A DNA stretch of 64,000 bases, from NCBI GenBank assembly GCA_027563935.2, contig JANVAS020000239.1, positions 2,852,001-2,916,000 of the forward strand, given 5' to 3'. This stretch comes from Costus lasius. Taxonomy: Eukaryota; Streptophyta; Magnoliopsida; Zingiberales; Costaceae. The translations under genes and the position numbers were made by a program. Under the pieces are notes generated by a model. That model was not told the DNA's origin, searched no databases, and saw nothing but the letters and a program-made list of their open reading frames with translations. Shown one piece after another: positions 9,840-22,175 of the stretch (position 1 is the first letter of the stretch; each line of letters starts with the position of its first letter).

Positions 9840-12800
9840 TTGCGATCCATATTGGAAAAGGAGAAGTTTGCTGGGCCAAACTTCTCAGACTGGTACAGAC
9901 AGCTTAAGATTGTACTTAAAGCTGAGAGGAAGCTATATGTCCTTGAGTCGGCTATACCGGCTCAACCCGCTGCGAATGCCGCAAGGGCGGTTCGGGATGC
10001 TTATGAGAAGCACGTCAGTGATAGTACTGATGTCGCTTGCCTTATGCTTGCGTCAATGACGCCCGAGCTCCAGCGTCAGCATGAGGATTTGTCTGCTATT
10101 GATATTATAGCAAATCTCAAAATGCTGTATGCTGCACAGGCAAGGACTGAACGCTATAACTTGACAAAACTTTTCTTTCATAGAAAACTGACTGAAGGGA
10201 GTCCAGTAGGAGCTCACATACTCAAGATGATTGGGTATAAGAAGGCTCTAGAGAAACTGGGACATACCATCAATCAAGAACTTGTTGTAGACATTATTTT
10301 GCAGTCTCTCCCGGCTTCTTTCGATCCGTTCATCATTAATTTTAATATGAACAAAATCGACTGTACTCCGGCAGAGTTACTGAACATGCTCTGCACCACA
10401 GAGCAGACTCTTGAGAAAGGAAAGCCTTCATCCTCTGTCTTAATGGTTCCTTCAAGGAATAAGAAGAAGGGGAAGAAGGGCAAAACCCCTATCAAGAGCT
10501 ATAACAAGGCTTTGAAACAAAAGGTGAAGCGGTCAAAGGACAACAGATGCTTCCATTGTGGCCAGCTGGGTCACTGGAAGAAGGACTGTAGAGCGCTCCA
10601 AGGAGAGAAGAAGGGAAGCAAGCCTTTCACTTCTGGCTCAGGTATTTACGTGACTGAAGTCATGGTTGCTTCTTATATTTCATGAGTGTTGGACACTGCA
10701 TGTGGAGTTCACATTTGTTCAAATATGCAGGAACTCAAGAGAAGAAGACAGGTGGGAGAGCATGAGGTGGACCTACGAGTTGGAAACGGGGCACGGGTTG
10801 CTACTGTTGCTGTAGGAGAATATAACATCTCTTTACCATCTGGTTTTGTATTAGAACTTGACAATTGTTATTTTGTACCAAGCATAACTAAGAATATTAT
10901 CTCTATTCCTGCTCTTGTCAGGAAAGGCTTTTCTTTTGAATGCAAAACTTCACAGTGTTTTATTTCATATGATAATATTGTTTATGCAACTGGATCGATT
11001 AACAATGGGTTATACATGTTGGACATGGAATGTTCTGTACAACAAATTGATAACAAGAAAGCCAAGTATGCTGATGACAGCACCATGTTATGGCATAGTC
11101 GTTTAGGCCATATTAACAAGAAGCGCATTAAGCGGTTGCATGACCATGGACTGCTGGGATCATTCTCCTATGAGGAATTTGATACATACAAAGCTTGTTT
11201 GATGGGTAAAATGACAAAGAATCCTTTTACTAATAAAGGTGAAAGGGCTTCATGTTTACTTGACCTTATTCACAGTGATGTGTGTGGGCTGTTTAGTAAA
11301 CATGCCAGAGGTGGCTATTCATACTTCATTACTTTTACTGATGATTTTAGTAGGTAAGGTTATGTCTATCTAATGAGACATAAAAGTGAATCTTTTGACA
11401 AGTTCAAAGAATTCAAAAATGAAGTACAGAATCAGTTAGGCCGAAATATCAAGGCACTTCATTCAGATCGAGGTGGAGAATACTTGAGTCGAGAATTTAC
11501 TGACTATCTGAAGGAGTGTGGGATCATCTCACAGCTCACTCCACCAGGAACACCGCAATGGAATGGTGTGTCCGAAAGGAGAAATAGAACCTTATTGGAT
11601 ATGGTTCGTTCTATGATGAGTCAGGCTACTCTACCTTATTCCTTTTGGGGATTTGCACTGGATACAGCTGCAAAGGTGCTAAACCGAGTGCCATCCAAGG
11701 CTGTTTCAAAGACACCATATGAGTTGTGGTATGGAAAACAGTCGTGCTTGACATTTATCAAAATCTGGGGTTGCGAGGCTTATGTCAAAAAGCTCGCCTC
11801 TGGGAAACTGGAGAGCAGATCAGATAAATGTATATTTGTCGGTTACCCTAAAGAAACTAAGTGTTATTATTTCTACGATCCCAAAGAGAATAAAGTATTT
11901 GTTGCTCGAACGGCTATTTTTCTTGAGAAGGAATTTCTTCTGCAAGAGGCCAGTGGGAGAGAAATAAAGCTGGATGAAATTCCAGAAGAGGGACAAAGTA
12001 ATCAAGCTCAGTTGGATGAGCCTGAGCCAATAGATCAGGTTAATGTTCAACCTGAGGCTCAGATATCACGGGAACCGCGTAGATCAGGAAGGATCCCTCG
12101 TCAGCCTGAGCGCTATGACGGAGTGTACATCATTAATGATGAACCCCTCACTTATGCGGACGCGGTCAGTGGACCGGAATCAGCAAGATGGCTTGAAGCT
12201 ATGCGAGCTGAGATGGACTCCATGTCAGACAACCAAGTCTGGGATTTGGTTGATCCGCCTCCGGGAGTAATCCCTATAGGCTGTAAGTGGATCTTCAAGA
12301 AGAAGAAAGACATGGATGGTAACGTAGTTACTTATAAGGGCAGGCTAGTTGCGAAAGGTTTCAAACAAATCTACGGGATAGATTATGATGAAACTTTCTC
12401 TCCTGTAGCCATGTTCAAGTCCATTCGAATTATTCTCGCGATAGCAGCATATTATGATTATGAGATCTGGCAAATGGATGTAAAGACCGCTTTCCTTAAT
12501 GGAAAACTGGAAGAGGATGTGTATATGACACAGCCTGAAGGTTTCATTAATCCATCAGAACATCATAAAATATGCAAATTAAAGAGGTCCATTTATGGAC
12601 TAAAACAAGCATCGAGAAGCTGGAATATTCGTTTTGATGAATCAGTCTGTGAATTTGGTTTCATAAAAAATGAAGATGACCCGTGTGTATATAAGAGGTT
12701 TAGTGGGAGCGTAATTACTTTCCTAGTCCTCTACGTCGATGATATTTTAATCATTGGAAACGATATTCCTGAACTACATGCAGTCAAGGCATGGTTAAGA

Positions 12801-12891
12801 AAATGTTTCCAGATGAAAGATTTGGGAGAAGCAGCCTATGTATTAGGTGTGGAGATCTACAGAGATAGATCTAGTAGGCTTCTCGGGCTGT
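9840..12891 (+). pseudogene. Copia B1 gag-protease-integrase-RT (5' part, broken)
   Basis: The reading frame encodes gag with a CCHC knuckle (CFHCGQLGHWKKDC), an aspartic protease (LDTACGVHIC), integrase with HHCC and D,D,E residues, and RT with LYVDDILII. The gag ATG present in element C is ACA here, so the frame opens only at a TTG (9840). TGA at 10683-10685 replaces a Trp codon, and TAA at 11355-11357 replaces a Tyr codon. The frame is otherwise open up to 12891, where a reverse-strand gypsy remnant is inserted shortly after the RT catalytic motif. The rest of RT and RNase H continue at 15921. By family knowledge the intact protein would make capsid and the copying and integration enzymes; this copy cannot. 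Confidence 0.93.
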
Positions 12892-15800
12892 TGTCACATC
12901 CCGTTATCTTAACCCCAAACAAGTAACACAAGTCATAGAGAAACAGGATGTTATCATACAAGATCGATTCACATGCTAGGTAAAACCAAGTTCAAGAAAA
13001 CACGATCTGAAAATTTTTGAGAATCCATACATAGAATCTCAGCGAAAACACAATTTCAGAAATGTACCTACCACCACGCAATACTTGCACTAGACATATG
13101 CAAGTCAACAGTTATATCAAAACCACATAAAATCCGTAAAATCCATAAATCACATAAAGGTACCTGCCACCAGGCAATACTTGCACTAGACATATGCAAG
13201 TTCACATTTATATCAAATCCGATTGTAAAAACATGAGTCGACTCGAATTTCAAAGCAAAGCCACAAAATCGATTCTATAAACTCATGAAACTAACATGAA
13301 TAATACCAAACACCGAAACCAGGCCAAAGCCCGCGGTGACACAAAAATCAAAACTTCAAAACTTAAAACTGCCACAACCGGCAACACAAGTTCACATAAT
13401 TCGGCCACAACCGGCCCCAGTTAATTAAGCACAAAAGTCTTATACATTAACCAGCATAATATCCATATCAACGCTAACTCAAGAAATGCGCCCCTGCTCT
13501 ACACCTGAAAATAGTGAGGGAGTGAGCTACACAGCCCAGTGAGTGGATAGTCTCAAACGACCATCCATAACATACACTCAAAAATACATGCAGATTATTT
13601 TAAAAACATTTAACAGAATATCATGTCAACATATAACAAAATTAAAGAACAGAACTCATATAAAACAATCAGGTGTAAACTGCTAAGACGTCATTGTCAC
13701 CAAAGAGTAACCATGGTTCTAGAGTCATACTCTAAACCAACTAAACACACCAACCACTTAATTGACCTAGTTGTCCAGCATAATCAGTAGTGACCATTAT
13801 GGTCCAACCCGGCTTTGGCCTAAGCACTGGGAGAAGCCTGCAAATCACATGCAACATATATACATGGACAGTGTGTAGACTCAAGAGGTAATCACCACCT
13901 GGTCAAGATGTGATACCTTGATCTACACCACCCCATAATCACAAAAATCTAAGCGTCTAAGAGTGATGACATCAAGAGGTGGCCCCTGTCCGACCAAGAC
14001 ATGGCACTTTGCGTCTTATATCACTCGTTCTCCCAAAGGGTTCCTTAACTGGACAACACCAGACACATCTTATATCTTATTTCACAAAAGTGGACTCCTA
14101 AGTGTCAACTAAACTCTAGGATAGTCATTTTTATCACAATAATCACATCAGGCAGGCTGAACAACAACCCCCTCACATATCACAATACAGGGCCAAAATC
14201 TCCAACCCTTAACATATCACAAATAGACTATCCCCTTGAGTACACAGTTACACTTAGCCTTAGTCCTAACCATTCATGACCTCAACACATATTATTCGAA
14301 AATCACATAACCACATAATATTCCAAAATCACATAACCACAGAATATTCAAAAAATCACATAATCACATAATATTAAAAAATCACATAATCACATAGTAG
14401 TGTAGTCCTCAGGTTTCATGCTGATTAGTTCAGTCTAACCTTGCTATGTTATCACCCAAGTTATCAATCAATATTTCATGTCATTACTTTCTGCATACAC
14501 CATTCAATTAAAAATACATAATAATACAGAAAATTCACTAAATTTCGTTCACAATTAACATAAATGCAGAATATCCCATATTCATAGTTTTCTACTAGTT
14601 CTGATAACAAAAGACAGAAATACCCCTAGTTCAAAGTTTAAGTCATACAAGAAAAGTTATCCAAAAATTTCGTAAAAATATTCATTACGTCCCTCATGAT
14701 CCCTAGATTCGTAATTTCAAGTTTTCCCCAATTTTAACTAGGAAATTTACCGAATTACCCCTAGGTCAATTTCAGTCAACAGAAACTTTTATTTCTAAAA
14801 ATTCCCAAAAAAATACAGTAGAATCCTCATATACCTAATTTCATGAATATCAAGTTTTCCCCAATTTTTACCTATGCATTTGGACGTAACTTCATGAAGA
14901 AGGGTCGAAATTCTCCTTCAAGCCCTAATTTTCATGCAATTGAAATTCTAAAGCTACATACATGTTTAATCAAGGTCCAATTTAGGATTAAGAGTCTTAA
15001 AAAAGAAAAGCCCTAATTTTCATGCAAGCTAGGGTTTCAAAAATTTGGAAAGAAAACAAGGAAAACATGTACAATTGAAATTAAGAGATCATGCCATACT
15101 CCTATGCATTAATCTTCTCTGAAACAAGCAATGCATCCAATTTTCGTGAACTAGGTGAAGGAGAACATCCACTCACTTTGAACCGTGAACACCAAGATGA
15201 AGATCTCTCCAAAAATTCGTCTAAAGCCTTGAAGTTCCACCAAATATCGCCACCAATGGAAGAGAAACACCACCAAACACCAAAGAACGCCGGCCAAGGG
15301 AGAAGAAAGAAAGGAAATTTCGCCCAAGCCTCCAAGAATCGCCCAAGCCTTCAAGAAAATCGCCAACTTCTTTGCCCTAGCCGTCCACCTCTTAGATTTT
15401 CTATTTTTAACTTTTAAAACCCGCTAACCAATTAATCCAAATAGGGTTTAACCCACTAACTAATTAATTCCAATTTTAAACCCAAAACCCATAGTTAACT
15501 AATTAATTTAACCATTAACTAACAATTAACCATTCACTTAAACGAAAATCCAATAAGGATTTAATTAATATCCAATAAGGTCTAATTAATTAACCAATAA
15601 GCTCTAATTAATTAACTTAAAATTAACAACCAATAAGCTCTAATTAATTAACTTAAAATTAACAATCAATAAGCCAGTTAATTAACATCCAATAAGCTAG
15701 TTATTTAACATCCAATACTGCTTAACGTAATATCCACAGTCAATGATTTTATTTAAATCAAAATAATACTTACCAGGACTTAAGATCCTTGGATCTCACA

Positions 15801-15920
15801 TCCCTCCCTCCTTATAAAGCTTTAGTCCTCTAAAGCTCAGCATTCATATCATCAAAAAGATAAGCATAAAACTTCCTCATATCAGCTGTGCCAGAGTACT
15901 TAAGATCCTTGGATCTCACA
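12892..15920 (-). mobile_element. Collapsed gypsy element on reverse strand (3' LTR plus scraps)
   Basis: The insertion splits the B1 RT and is flanked by perfect GCTGT repeats (12887-12891 and 15921-15925). Read on the minus strand, it has about 20 bp of a 5' LTR start (TGTGAGATCCAAGGATCTTA, 15920-15901). Next comes a 16-bp filler (15900-15885) identical to the flanking copia sequence, then 84 bp of internal sequence ending in a polypurine tract (aggagggaggga). Last is a complete 3' LTR of 2909 bp (15800-12892) ending GGGATGTGACA. The internal scrap could encode the last residues of a polyprotein (DMRKFYAYLFDDMNAEL then stop). Tandem repeats lie at 13064-13255 (96-bp period), 14300-14400 and 15540-15720. 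The lineage is probably chromovirus. No usable gene remains. Confidence 0.88.
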
Positions 15921-16749
15921 GCTGTGCCAGAGTACTTACATCGATAAGGTCCTGGAGAGATTCCATTTAGAAAATTCTAAAAGAGGATATCTTCCAGTCA
16001 GACATGGTCTGAATCTTTCAAAGAGCCAGTGTCCACAAACACAGTCTGAGAAAGATGAGATGGACAATACGCCTTATGCTTCGGCTATTGGGTCCATCAT
16101 GTATGCGATGTTATGTACTCGCCCAGACGTCGCTTACGGGTTAAGCGTGACCAGTCGGTTCCAAAGTAATCCAGGAAAGGCACACTGGATTGCAGTCAAG
16201 AATATTTTGAAATATCTTCGGAGAACCAAAGATATGTTCTTGATTTATGGAGGTCAGGAAGAACTCAGTATTGAAGGATATACTGATGCTTCGTTCCAAT
16301 CTGACCAAGACGATTTCCGATCGCAATCAGGCTATGTTTTTAGCTTGAATGGAGGAGCAGTGGTGTGGAAGAGTTTCAAACAGTCAATTGTTGCTGATTC
16401 CACAACAGAAGCTGAGTATGTTGCAGCCTCAGAAGCATCAAAGGAGGCAATATGGATTCGTAAGTTCATTCAAGAACTTGGTGTTGTTCCTTCAAGTGCA
16501 GATCCATTGGTTATCTTCTGTGATAAGACTGGAGCGATTGCTCAAGCAAAGGAACCACGGTCACACCAGAAGTCCAAGCACATACAAAGAAGGTTTCATT
16601 TGATCCGTGAGATCATAGATCGAGGAGAGATCAAGATCTGCAAGGTACATACAGATGACAATCTAGCTGACCCACTTACAAAGCCTCTGGCGCAGCAGAA
16701 GCATGAGAAGGACTGTAATAATATGGGTTTGAGATTTCTCAACCATTAG
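15921..16749 (+). pseudogene. Copia B1 RT end and RNase H
   Basis: The polyprotein resumes at CQSTYIDKVLERF and is open through RNase H (PYASAIGSIMYAML, GYTDASFQSD, TTEAEYVAASEA, IFCDKTGAIA) to TAG at 16747-16749. The RNase H itself has no stop or frameshift that I can see, though a usual Asn of the CDNTGA motif is Lys here. It is part of the same broken polyprotein as 9840-12891. The gypsy insertion separates the halves, so no full protein can be made. Confidence 0.93.
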
Positions 16750-16758
16750 TTTAAGTGC

Positions 16759-16769
16759 AAGTGGGAGAT
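16759..16769 (+). other. Polypurine tract of copia B1
   Basis: AAGTGGGAGAT lies directly before the LTR start TGTTGGGG at 16770. Confidence 0.85.
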
Positions 16770-18453
16770 TGTTGGGGTATGCCCTTAAGGCTAATGTTTG
16801 AGGCCTTGGATTATTATCAGTATCATGTATAAACTAAGTATATGTTTATAAAGGCAATTGTTGTTATTCAGATTGTTGCATTGTCTGCTGCTGTATGTAT
16901 TCATCTGAGTAATGTCTCAATGATGTTCAGCTTAGCTGACATTCAGTGTTGTCCTTAGTCGAGATATCTTGGTGAACATGAGACAGCCTTGATATGATTG
17001 AGACTAATATGTGTTCTAATCTTATAGGATGCTTCGAGCGTGGAATAAGATTTAGACACATAGGTGCATTGGATGTACTGGACTGACCCTACTTAGGATA
17101 TTCAATTGTTTGTCACAATGTGAATAAATCCTTATAAGCAAGCAAGTGGTATATTCCCTCTGACTTGAGATCACTTGTGTTACTAAGTGATGATTGGCAT
17201 TGTCTTGAGGTACTTCAATATCATTTGAAATATAATGGTTAAGGATTATCTTGGATAGTGGGCATGAGTCATGTTAGGACACTAGTGATAGATATAGGAT
17301 TGCCTCTCCTAGTTGGAGTGTGATGTTCTAAAGGGGCCCCCTGGATGAGATGGTTGAGAAAGTGTATGGACATACCCAGATGACTATGTTCATATGATCT
17401 AACCATTCTCATCGTGTTGGAATTACAGGCTTGACACGCTTGTCCAACGAGAACATCCAGTGGCAAAGGGAACATGTATACTGAGTGAATTGGATTCACA
17501 CTTGTGCTGTCGTTTGGGAGTGGTCTTGGAAGACTCTTTCCTTCATATCGGGAGACAGTGATGCGTTGCTAGATTCCCCTCTCTGATCGTGATAACGTAA
17601 GTTATCGTTACCGACATTGAAGGAAACCCTCAGGGTCGCACAATTTGATGATATGGCTTACTTATGTCAGATCGTGTGGACTGGAATTATTCTAGTTCAG
17701 TTTAAAGCAATTTAAACTATGATTGGAAGTGAGATCTGGTCTGATCATGTTTGATTGATTAGGACATATGATCAGTAAGCTTCGATCGGGAGAATTAATG
17801 CTTGATCGAAGAGATCAAGAGCGTCAAGAGATGTGTGGTTGGATCTTGAGCCACTTGGTTCAATAAGATCAAAACCAGGGTTGGTTTGATTTGGTCTTTG
17901 AAACCAAATAAAATTGAACCGGTTCACTTAGTGTGAGCGCATGGTTCAATTAAAGAGGGAAGTTTCGGTTGGTTCACTTAGGGTGAACGCATGGGAGTTA
18001 AGAGGGGAATCAAGAGAGGGAGTTACATTTTTTGGTTCTTACCATAAGTGGTAACCGAATCTTTCCATCTTGGTCTCTCACGTTTTTCGAAGCTTGCTCT
18101 CTCGCCTCCTCTTTTGTGTGGTTGCTTGATCATCTTCAAGAACAACAAAAGGAAAGGAGTTCGGCCAACAAAGAAAAAGCACATCTCCTCTCCAAGTTTC
18201 GATCAAGGACTCCTTAGTGCCTTGCTAGCACAAAGAGCACAAGGAAGAAGCCATTAACATCTTGTGTGTGATTCCTTTGGAGAAGAGGAGCCTTTCCCTT
18301 TCTTCTTCCAAGCCGCCACACAAACTATGGCCATGGTAATGCTTCAACTTATCCTTTCATGGTTGATTATATTTCAAGTCAAGCGATCCATGAAACCTAG
18401 TTTTTCCGCCTATGCAAAATTTTCGAAATGCATGTTACCTAGGTTTCCTTTCA
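16770..18453 (+). mobile_element. Copia LTR shared by B1 (3') and B2 (5'), 1684 bp
   Basis: It is nearly identical to 6296-7979, with fewer than about twenty substitutions noticed. It ends CCTTTCA and is followed by a primer site, so it acts as the 3' LTR of B1 and the 5' LTR of B2. Confidence 0.93.
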
Positions 18454-18454
18454 G

Positions 18455-18466
18455 TGGTATCAGAGC
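18455..18466 (+). other. Primer-binding site of B2
   Basis: TGGTATCAGAGC follows the shared LTR by one base, as in B1. This shows that a second internal region begins here. Confidence 0.92.
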
Positions 18467-20313
18467 GCTGGTTTTTGGCTTGATATATATGATTGCCATC
18501 TTGTGTTCCATGTTTGGTTTTATGCTTTGGATAGATCTACTAGATGCGCATGCTTTTCTTATCATGCGAAAATACATGCCATGTGTTCATACCATATGTT
18601 AGATCTACATGATTTTTCATTGAAGCTTGCGCATGTGATGTTTGTTTGCGCTTGTCATAGAAGTTTTCAATCAAAATTTATCATCATGCGCGACCCTCAC
18701 ATAGATCTATCTAAGAGCCTACTTCAAATACTTAGACGGGTTAACAATGTTAAAGTCGTCAGTCAAGTCTGGACCCAATAGCCTAATCAGACTATTTGAC
18801 AGCCTAGATGGGTCGGCCGGATAGCACTTGTGCGCAAGCAATACAGGTGGGTATAGGCCGACTGCAGAAGGGCGTGTAGCGATGTCTGATTGAGGCGCCT
18901 AGTGAACGATCATGATTAAGGCACAGGGTCACACCCACTTGCCATAAATCATGTGGGACGTTCAGCCCTTAAGGCATGCATAGTTGACCATGTGGTCGAC
19001 GCAAGTCAGTTATGACTGGGTGCATGCAAGGGCAGTAGGTCTGACTTGGTCTAACGAGTGGATACCTGTTAATGGACCGTTGTAAGGTAGTAGGGAACAT
19101 AAGGAAATAAAATTGATGCCATGGGTTTTTTCAAAACATTTATTTCTATTTGGATCACATGTATGCATGTTTAACATGTTGAATGGGTGTTTATTTAATC
19201 TTATGTGGGCTGCCCTTATCTTGTGTGCTGTGCTGGGGCCTGCGTGCCTGGAATTAAATATAAATTTTGCTGTGATCTGCGAATCACACTTTAATTTATG
19301 AAAATGTATAATTGACCTGCGTGTCAAACCATGTCTAGATAGATTAAAATGTAATTTGATCAGACATGAGCACATGAGCACACATGGCAGAGGCGCTTGC
19401 AGTCAGTGGCTTCACCAAGTGGGAGGTCTAGAGTTCGACTCTAGAGCAGGCGCATACTGCCTGGAGGGCATTTGGACCCGGGCTGGGCCAGATGAAGTAC
19501 AAGAGTCCCATAAAGAGCTCAAGTGAAGACTTTTGTGAAACTAGGGTTTTACTTAGGCATTTATGGGTGTTTACCACATAAGATAATGGTGCTTTCATTT
19601 ACTGTTTTAAGTAATAGTAGCACAAGCATGTTTTATTCTTCTGCTATCACTATAGAATTTGCATGATAGTAAGAAGATAAAAGACCGAAAATAAATCCAA
19701 CGTTAATATCAAGCTCGATTGCCTTCTGACGCGAAACCTCACTGTTCTGACTATCGTTGGGGCCGTGTTGTACCCACTCAGTGGGCACGCCCAGCTATCT
19801 TCAGACGGTGCGTGATTACACCTACATGCTACAGAGAAGGGATTTATCGCTTCTCGTTGCTCAGCATAGCACGTGGTGGTCCAGGAAGTAGGTCAGGTCA
19901 GCTTGACCATATAGGCTACATATTGAGCATATGATAGCTAGATGGAGGCAGCCATCTGAGGAATCAAAGACCGTGTTGTACCAACTCTGTTGGCACAGTC
20001 TTCTGGATTGCCTAGATGAAGGAGAATCGCACCAAATGGCGATTGGCATGGATAGCCTACCAGTGACTAGTGCTTGAACTCTCTGTGTATCTTATCTCGC
20101 CTGAGCGGGACGCGGAGATCAATTATGAAATCTGGATCCCATCTTACTAAAAGAGTTTCACTCTTTCGGGCTGTTTTATTGGATTTTTCAGTCAGATAAA
20201 ATAGTGAGAAAAGAATCACTCTTAAGTCCTGGAATGATTCTAACATGGATACTGACCTTGTTGTTCTTGCTATGTTGTAGATTCCTGCAGCAACGAACAC
20301 CACAGGACTCAAT
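18467..20313 (+). other. Copia B2 untranslated leader
   Basis: It is almost identical to the B1 leader, including the stem-loops at 19773-19785 and 19981-19993 and the B-box-like core near 19431-19441. It has no gene; the short ORFs mirror those in the B1 leader. Confidence 0.8.
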
Positions 20314-22005
20314 TTGCGATCCATATTGGAAAAGGAGAAGTTTGCTGAGCCAAACTTCTCAGACTAGTACAGACAGCTTAAGATTGTACTTAAAGCTGAG
20401 CCAACCCGCTGCGAACGCCGCAAGGGCGGTTCGGGATGCTTATGAGAAGCACGTCAATGATAGTACTGATGTCGCTTGCCTTATGCGTGCGTCAATGACG
20501 CCCGAGCTCCAGCGTCAGCATGAGGATTTGTTTGCTATTGATATTATAGCAAATCTCAAAATGCTGTATGCTGCACAGGCAAGGACTGAACGCTATAACT
20601 TGACAAAACTTTTCTTTCATAGCAAACTGACTGAAGGGAGTCCAGTAGGAGCTCACGTACTCAAGATGATTGGGTATAAGGAGGCTCTAGAGAAACTGGG
20701 ACATACCATCAATCAAGAACTTGTTGTAGACATTATTTTGCAGTCTCTCCCGGCTTCTTTCGATCCGTTCATCATTAATTTTAATATGAACAAAATTGAC
20801 TGTACTCCGGCAGTGTTACTGAACATGCTCTGCACCACAGAGCAGACTCTTGAGAAAGGAAAGCCTTCATCCTCTGTCTTAATAGTTCCTTCAAGGAATA
20901 AGAAGAAGGGGAAGAAGGGCAAAACCCCTATCAAGAGCTATAACAAGGCTTTGAAACAAAAGGTGAAGCGGTCAAAGGACAATAGATGCTTCCATTGTGG
21001 CCAGCTGGGTCACTGGAAGAAGGACTGTAGAGCGCTCCAAGGAGAGAAGAAGGGAAGCAATCCTTTCACTTCTGGCTCAGGTATTTACGTGACTGAAGTC
21101 ATGGTTGCTTCTTCTATTTCATGGGTGTTGGACACTGCATGTGGAGTTCACATTTGTTTAAATGTGTAGGAACTCAAGAGAAGAAGACAGGTGGGACAGC
21201 ATGAGGTGGACCTACGAGTTGGAAACGGGGCACGGGTTGCTGCTGTTGCTGTAGGAGAATATAACATCTCTTTACCATCTGGTTTTGTATTAGAACTTGA
21301 CAATTCTTATTTTGTACCAAGCATAACTAAGAATATTATCTCTATTCCTGCTCTTGTCAGGAAAGGCTTTTCTTTTGAATGCAAAACTTCACAGTGTTGT
21401 ATTTCATATGATAATATTGTTTATGCAACTGGATCGATTAACAATGGGTTATACATGTTGGACATGGAATGTTCTGTACAACAAATTGATAACAAGAAAG
21501 CCAAGTATGCTGATGACAGCACCATGTTATGGCATAGTCGTTTAGGCCATATTAACAAGAAGCGCATTAAGCGGTTGCATGACCATGGACTGCTGGGATC
21601 ATTCTCCTATGAGGAATTTGATACATGCAAAGCTTGTTTGATGGGTAAAATGACAAAGAATCCTTTTACTAATAAAGGTGAAAGGGCTTCATGTTTACTT
21701 GACCTTATTCACAGTGATGTGTGTGGGCCGTTTAGTAAACATGCCAGAGGTGGCTATTCATACTTCATTACTTTTACTGATGATTTCAGTAGGTATGGTT
21801 ATGTCTATCTAATGAGACATAAAAGTGAATCTTTTGACAAGTTCAAAGAATTCAAAAATGAAGTACAGAATCAGTTAGGCTGAAATATCAAGGCACTTCG
21901 TTCAGATCGAGGTGGAGAATACTTGAGTCGAGAATTTACTGACTATCTGAAGGAGTGTGGGATCATCTCACAACTCACTCCACCAGGAACACCGCAATGG
22001 AATGG
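20314..22005 (+). pseudogene. Copia B2 gag-protease-integrase, truncated
   Basis: This is a close copy of the B1 polyprotein with different damage. The gag ATG is missing as in B1. TAG replaces a Trp codon near 20366-20368, and a deletion of about 38 bp at ~20400 shifts the frame within gag. TAG at 21167-21169 replaces a Gln codon, and TGA at 21881-21883 replaces an Arg codon. The CCHC knuckle, protease DTACGVHIC and integrase HHCC and first Asp regions are recognisable. The sequence stops inside the integrase core at PQWNG (22005), where the last 170 bp of an A-type LTR follow. RT, RNase H and the right LTR are absent. Confidence 0.92.
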
Positions 22006-22175
22006 CCTCACCCTGCTTCAAGGTATTTTCTATCACATCGTGTCTATTCTCTCGCTTGACGATCTTCTCTGGGTTTTTGGGACTGGCCTATTTCGGGGAT
22101 ATTCTTCCGCTGCGCAATGTATTTGTGTCCATAAACCTCTGAAAAATTGTAAAATATCCCCGGGGTTTCCCAACA
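22006..22175 (+). mobile_element. End fragment of an A-type copia LTR
   Basis: It matches the last ~160 bp of the A2 LTRs (ggtatttt, tttttgggactggcct, ccccggggtttcccaaca) and ends CCCAACA. It is most simply the tail of the A1 3' LTR seen at 2755-6295. About 0.7 kb of that LTR and the right part of B2 would have been removed by one deletion. Confidence 0.8.

Larger units (their letters stand above)
6296..18453 (+). mobile_element. Copia element B1 (LTR to LTR, nested insertion inside)
   Basis: A complete LTR-flanked copia element is present. It has a 5' LTR (6296-7979), primer site, long leader, a broken gag-pol interrupted by a reverse-strand gypsy remnant (12892-15920), a polypurine tract and a 3' LTR (16770-18453). 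Both LTRs are 1684 bp and differ by roughly one percent by eye, so the insertion is fairly young. The right LTR is followed at once by another primer site and a second internal region (B2), so the array is LTR-internal-LTR-internal. A 5-bp duplication of GTTAA on the right side is not found, because the far LTR of B2 is gone. Confidence 0.92.
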
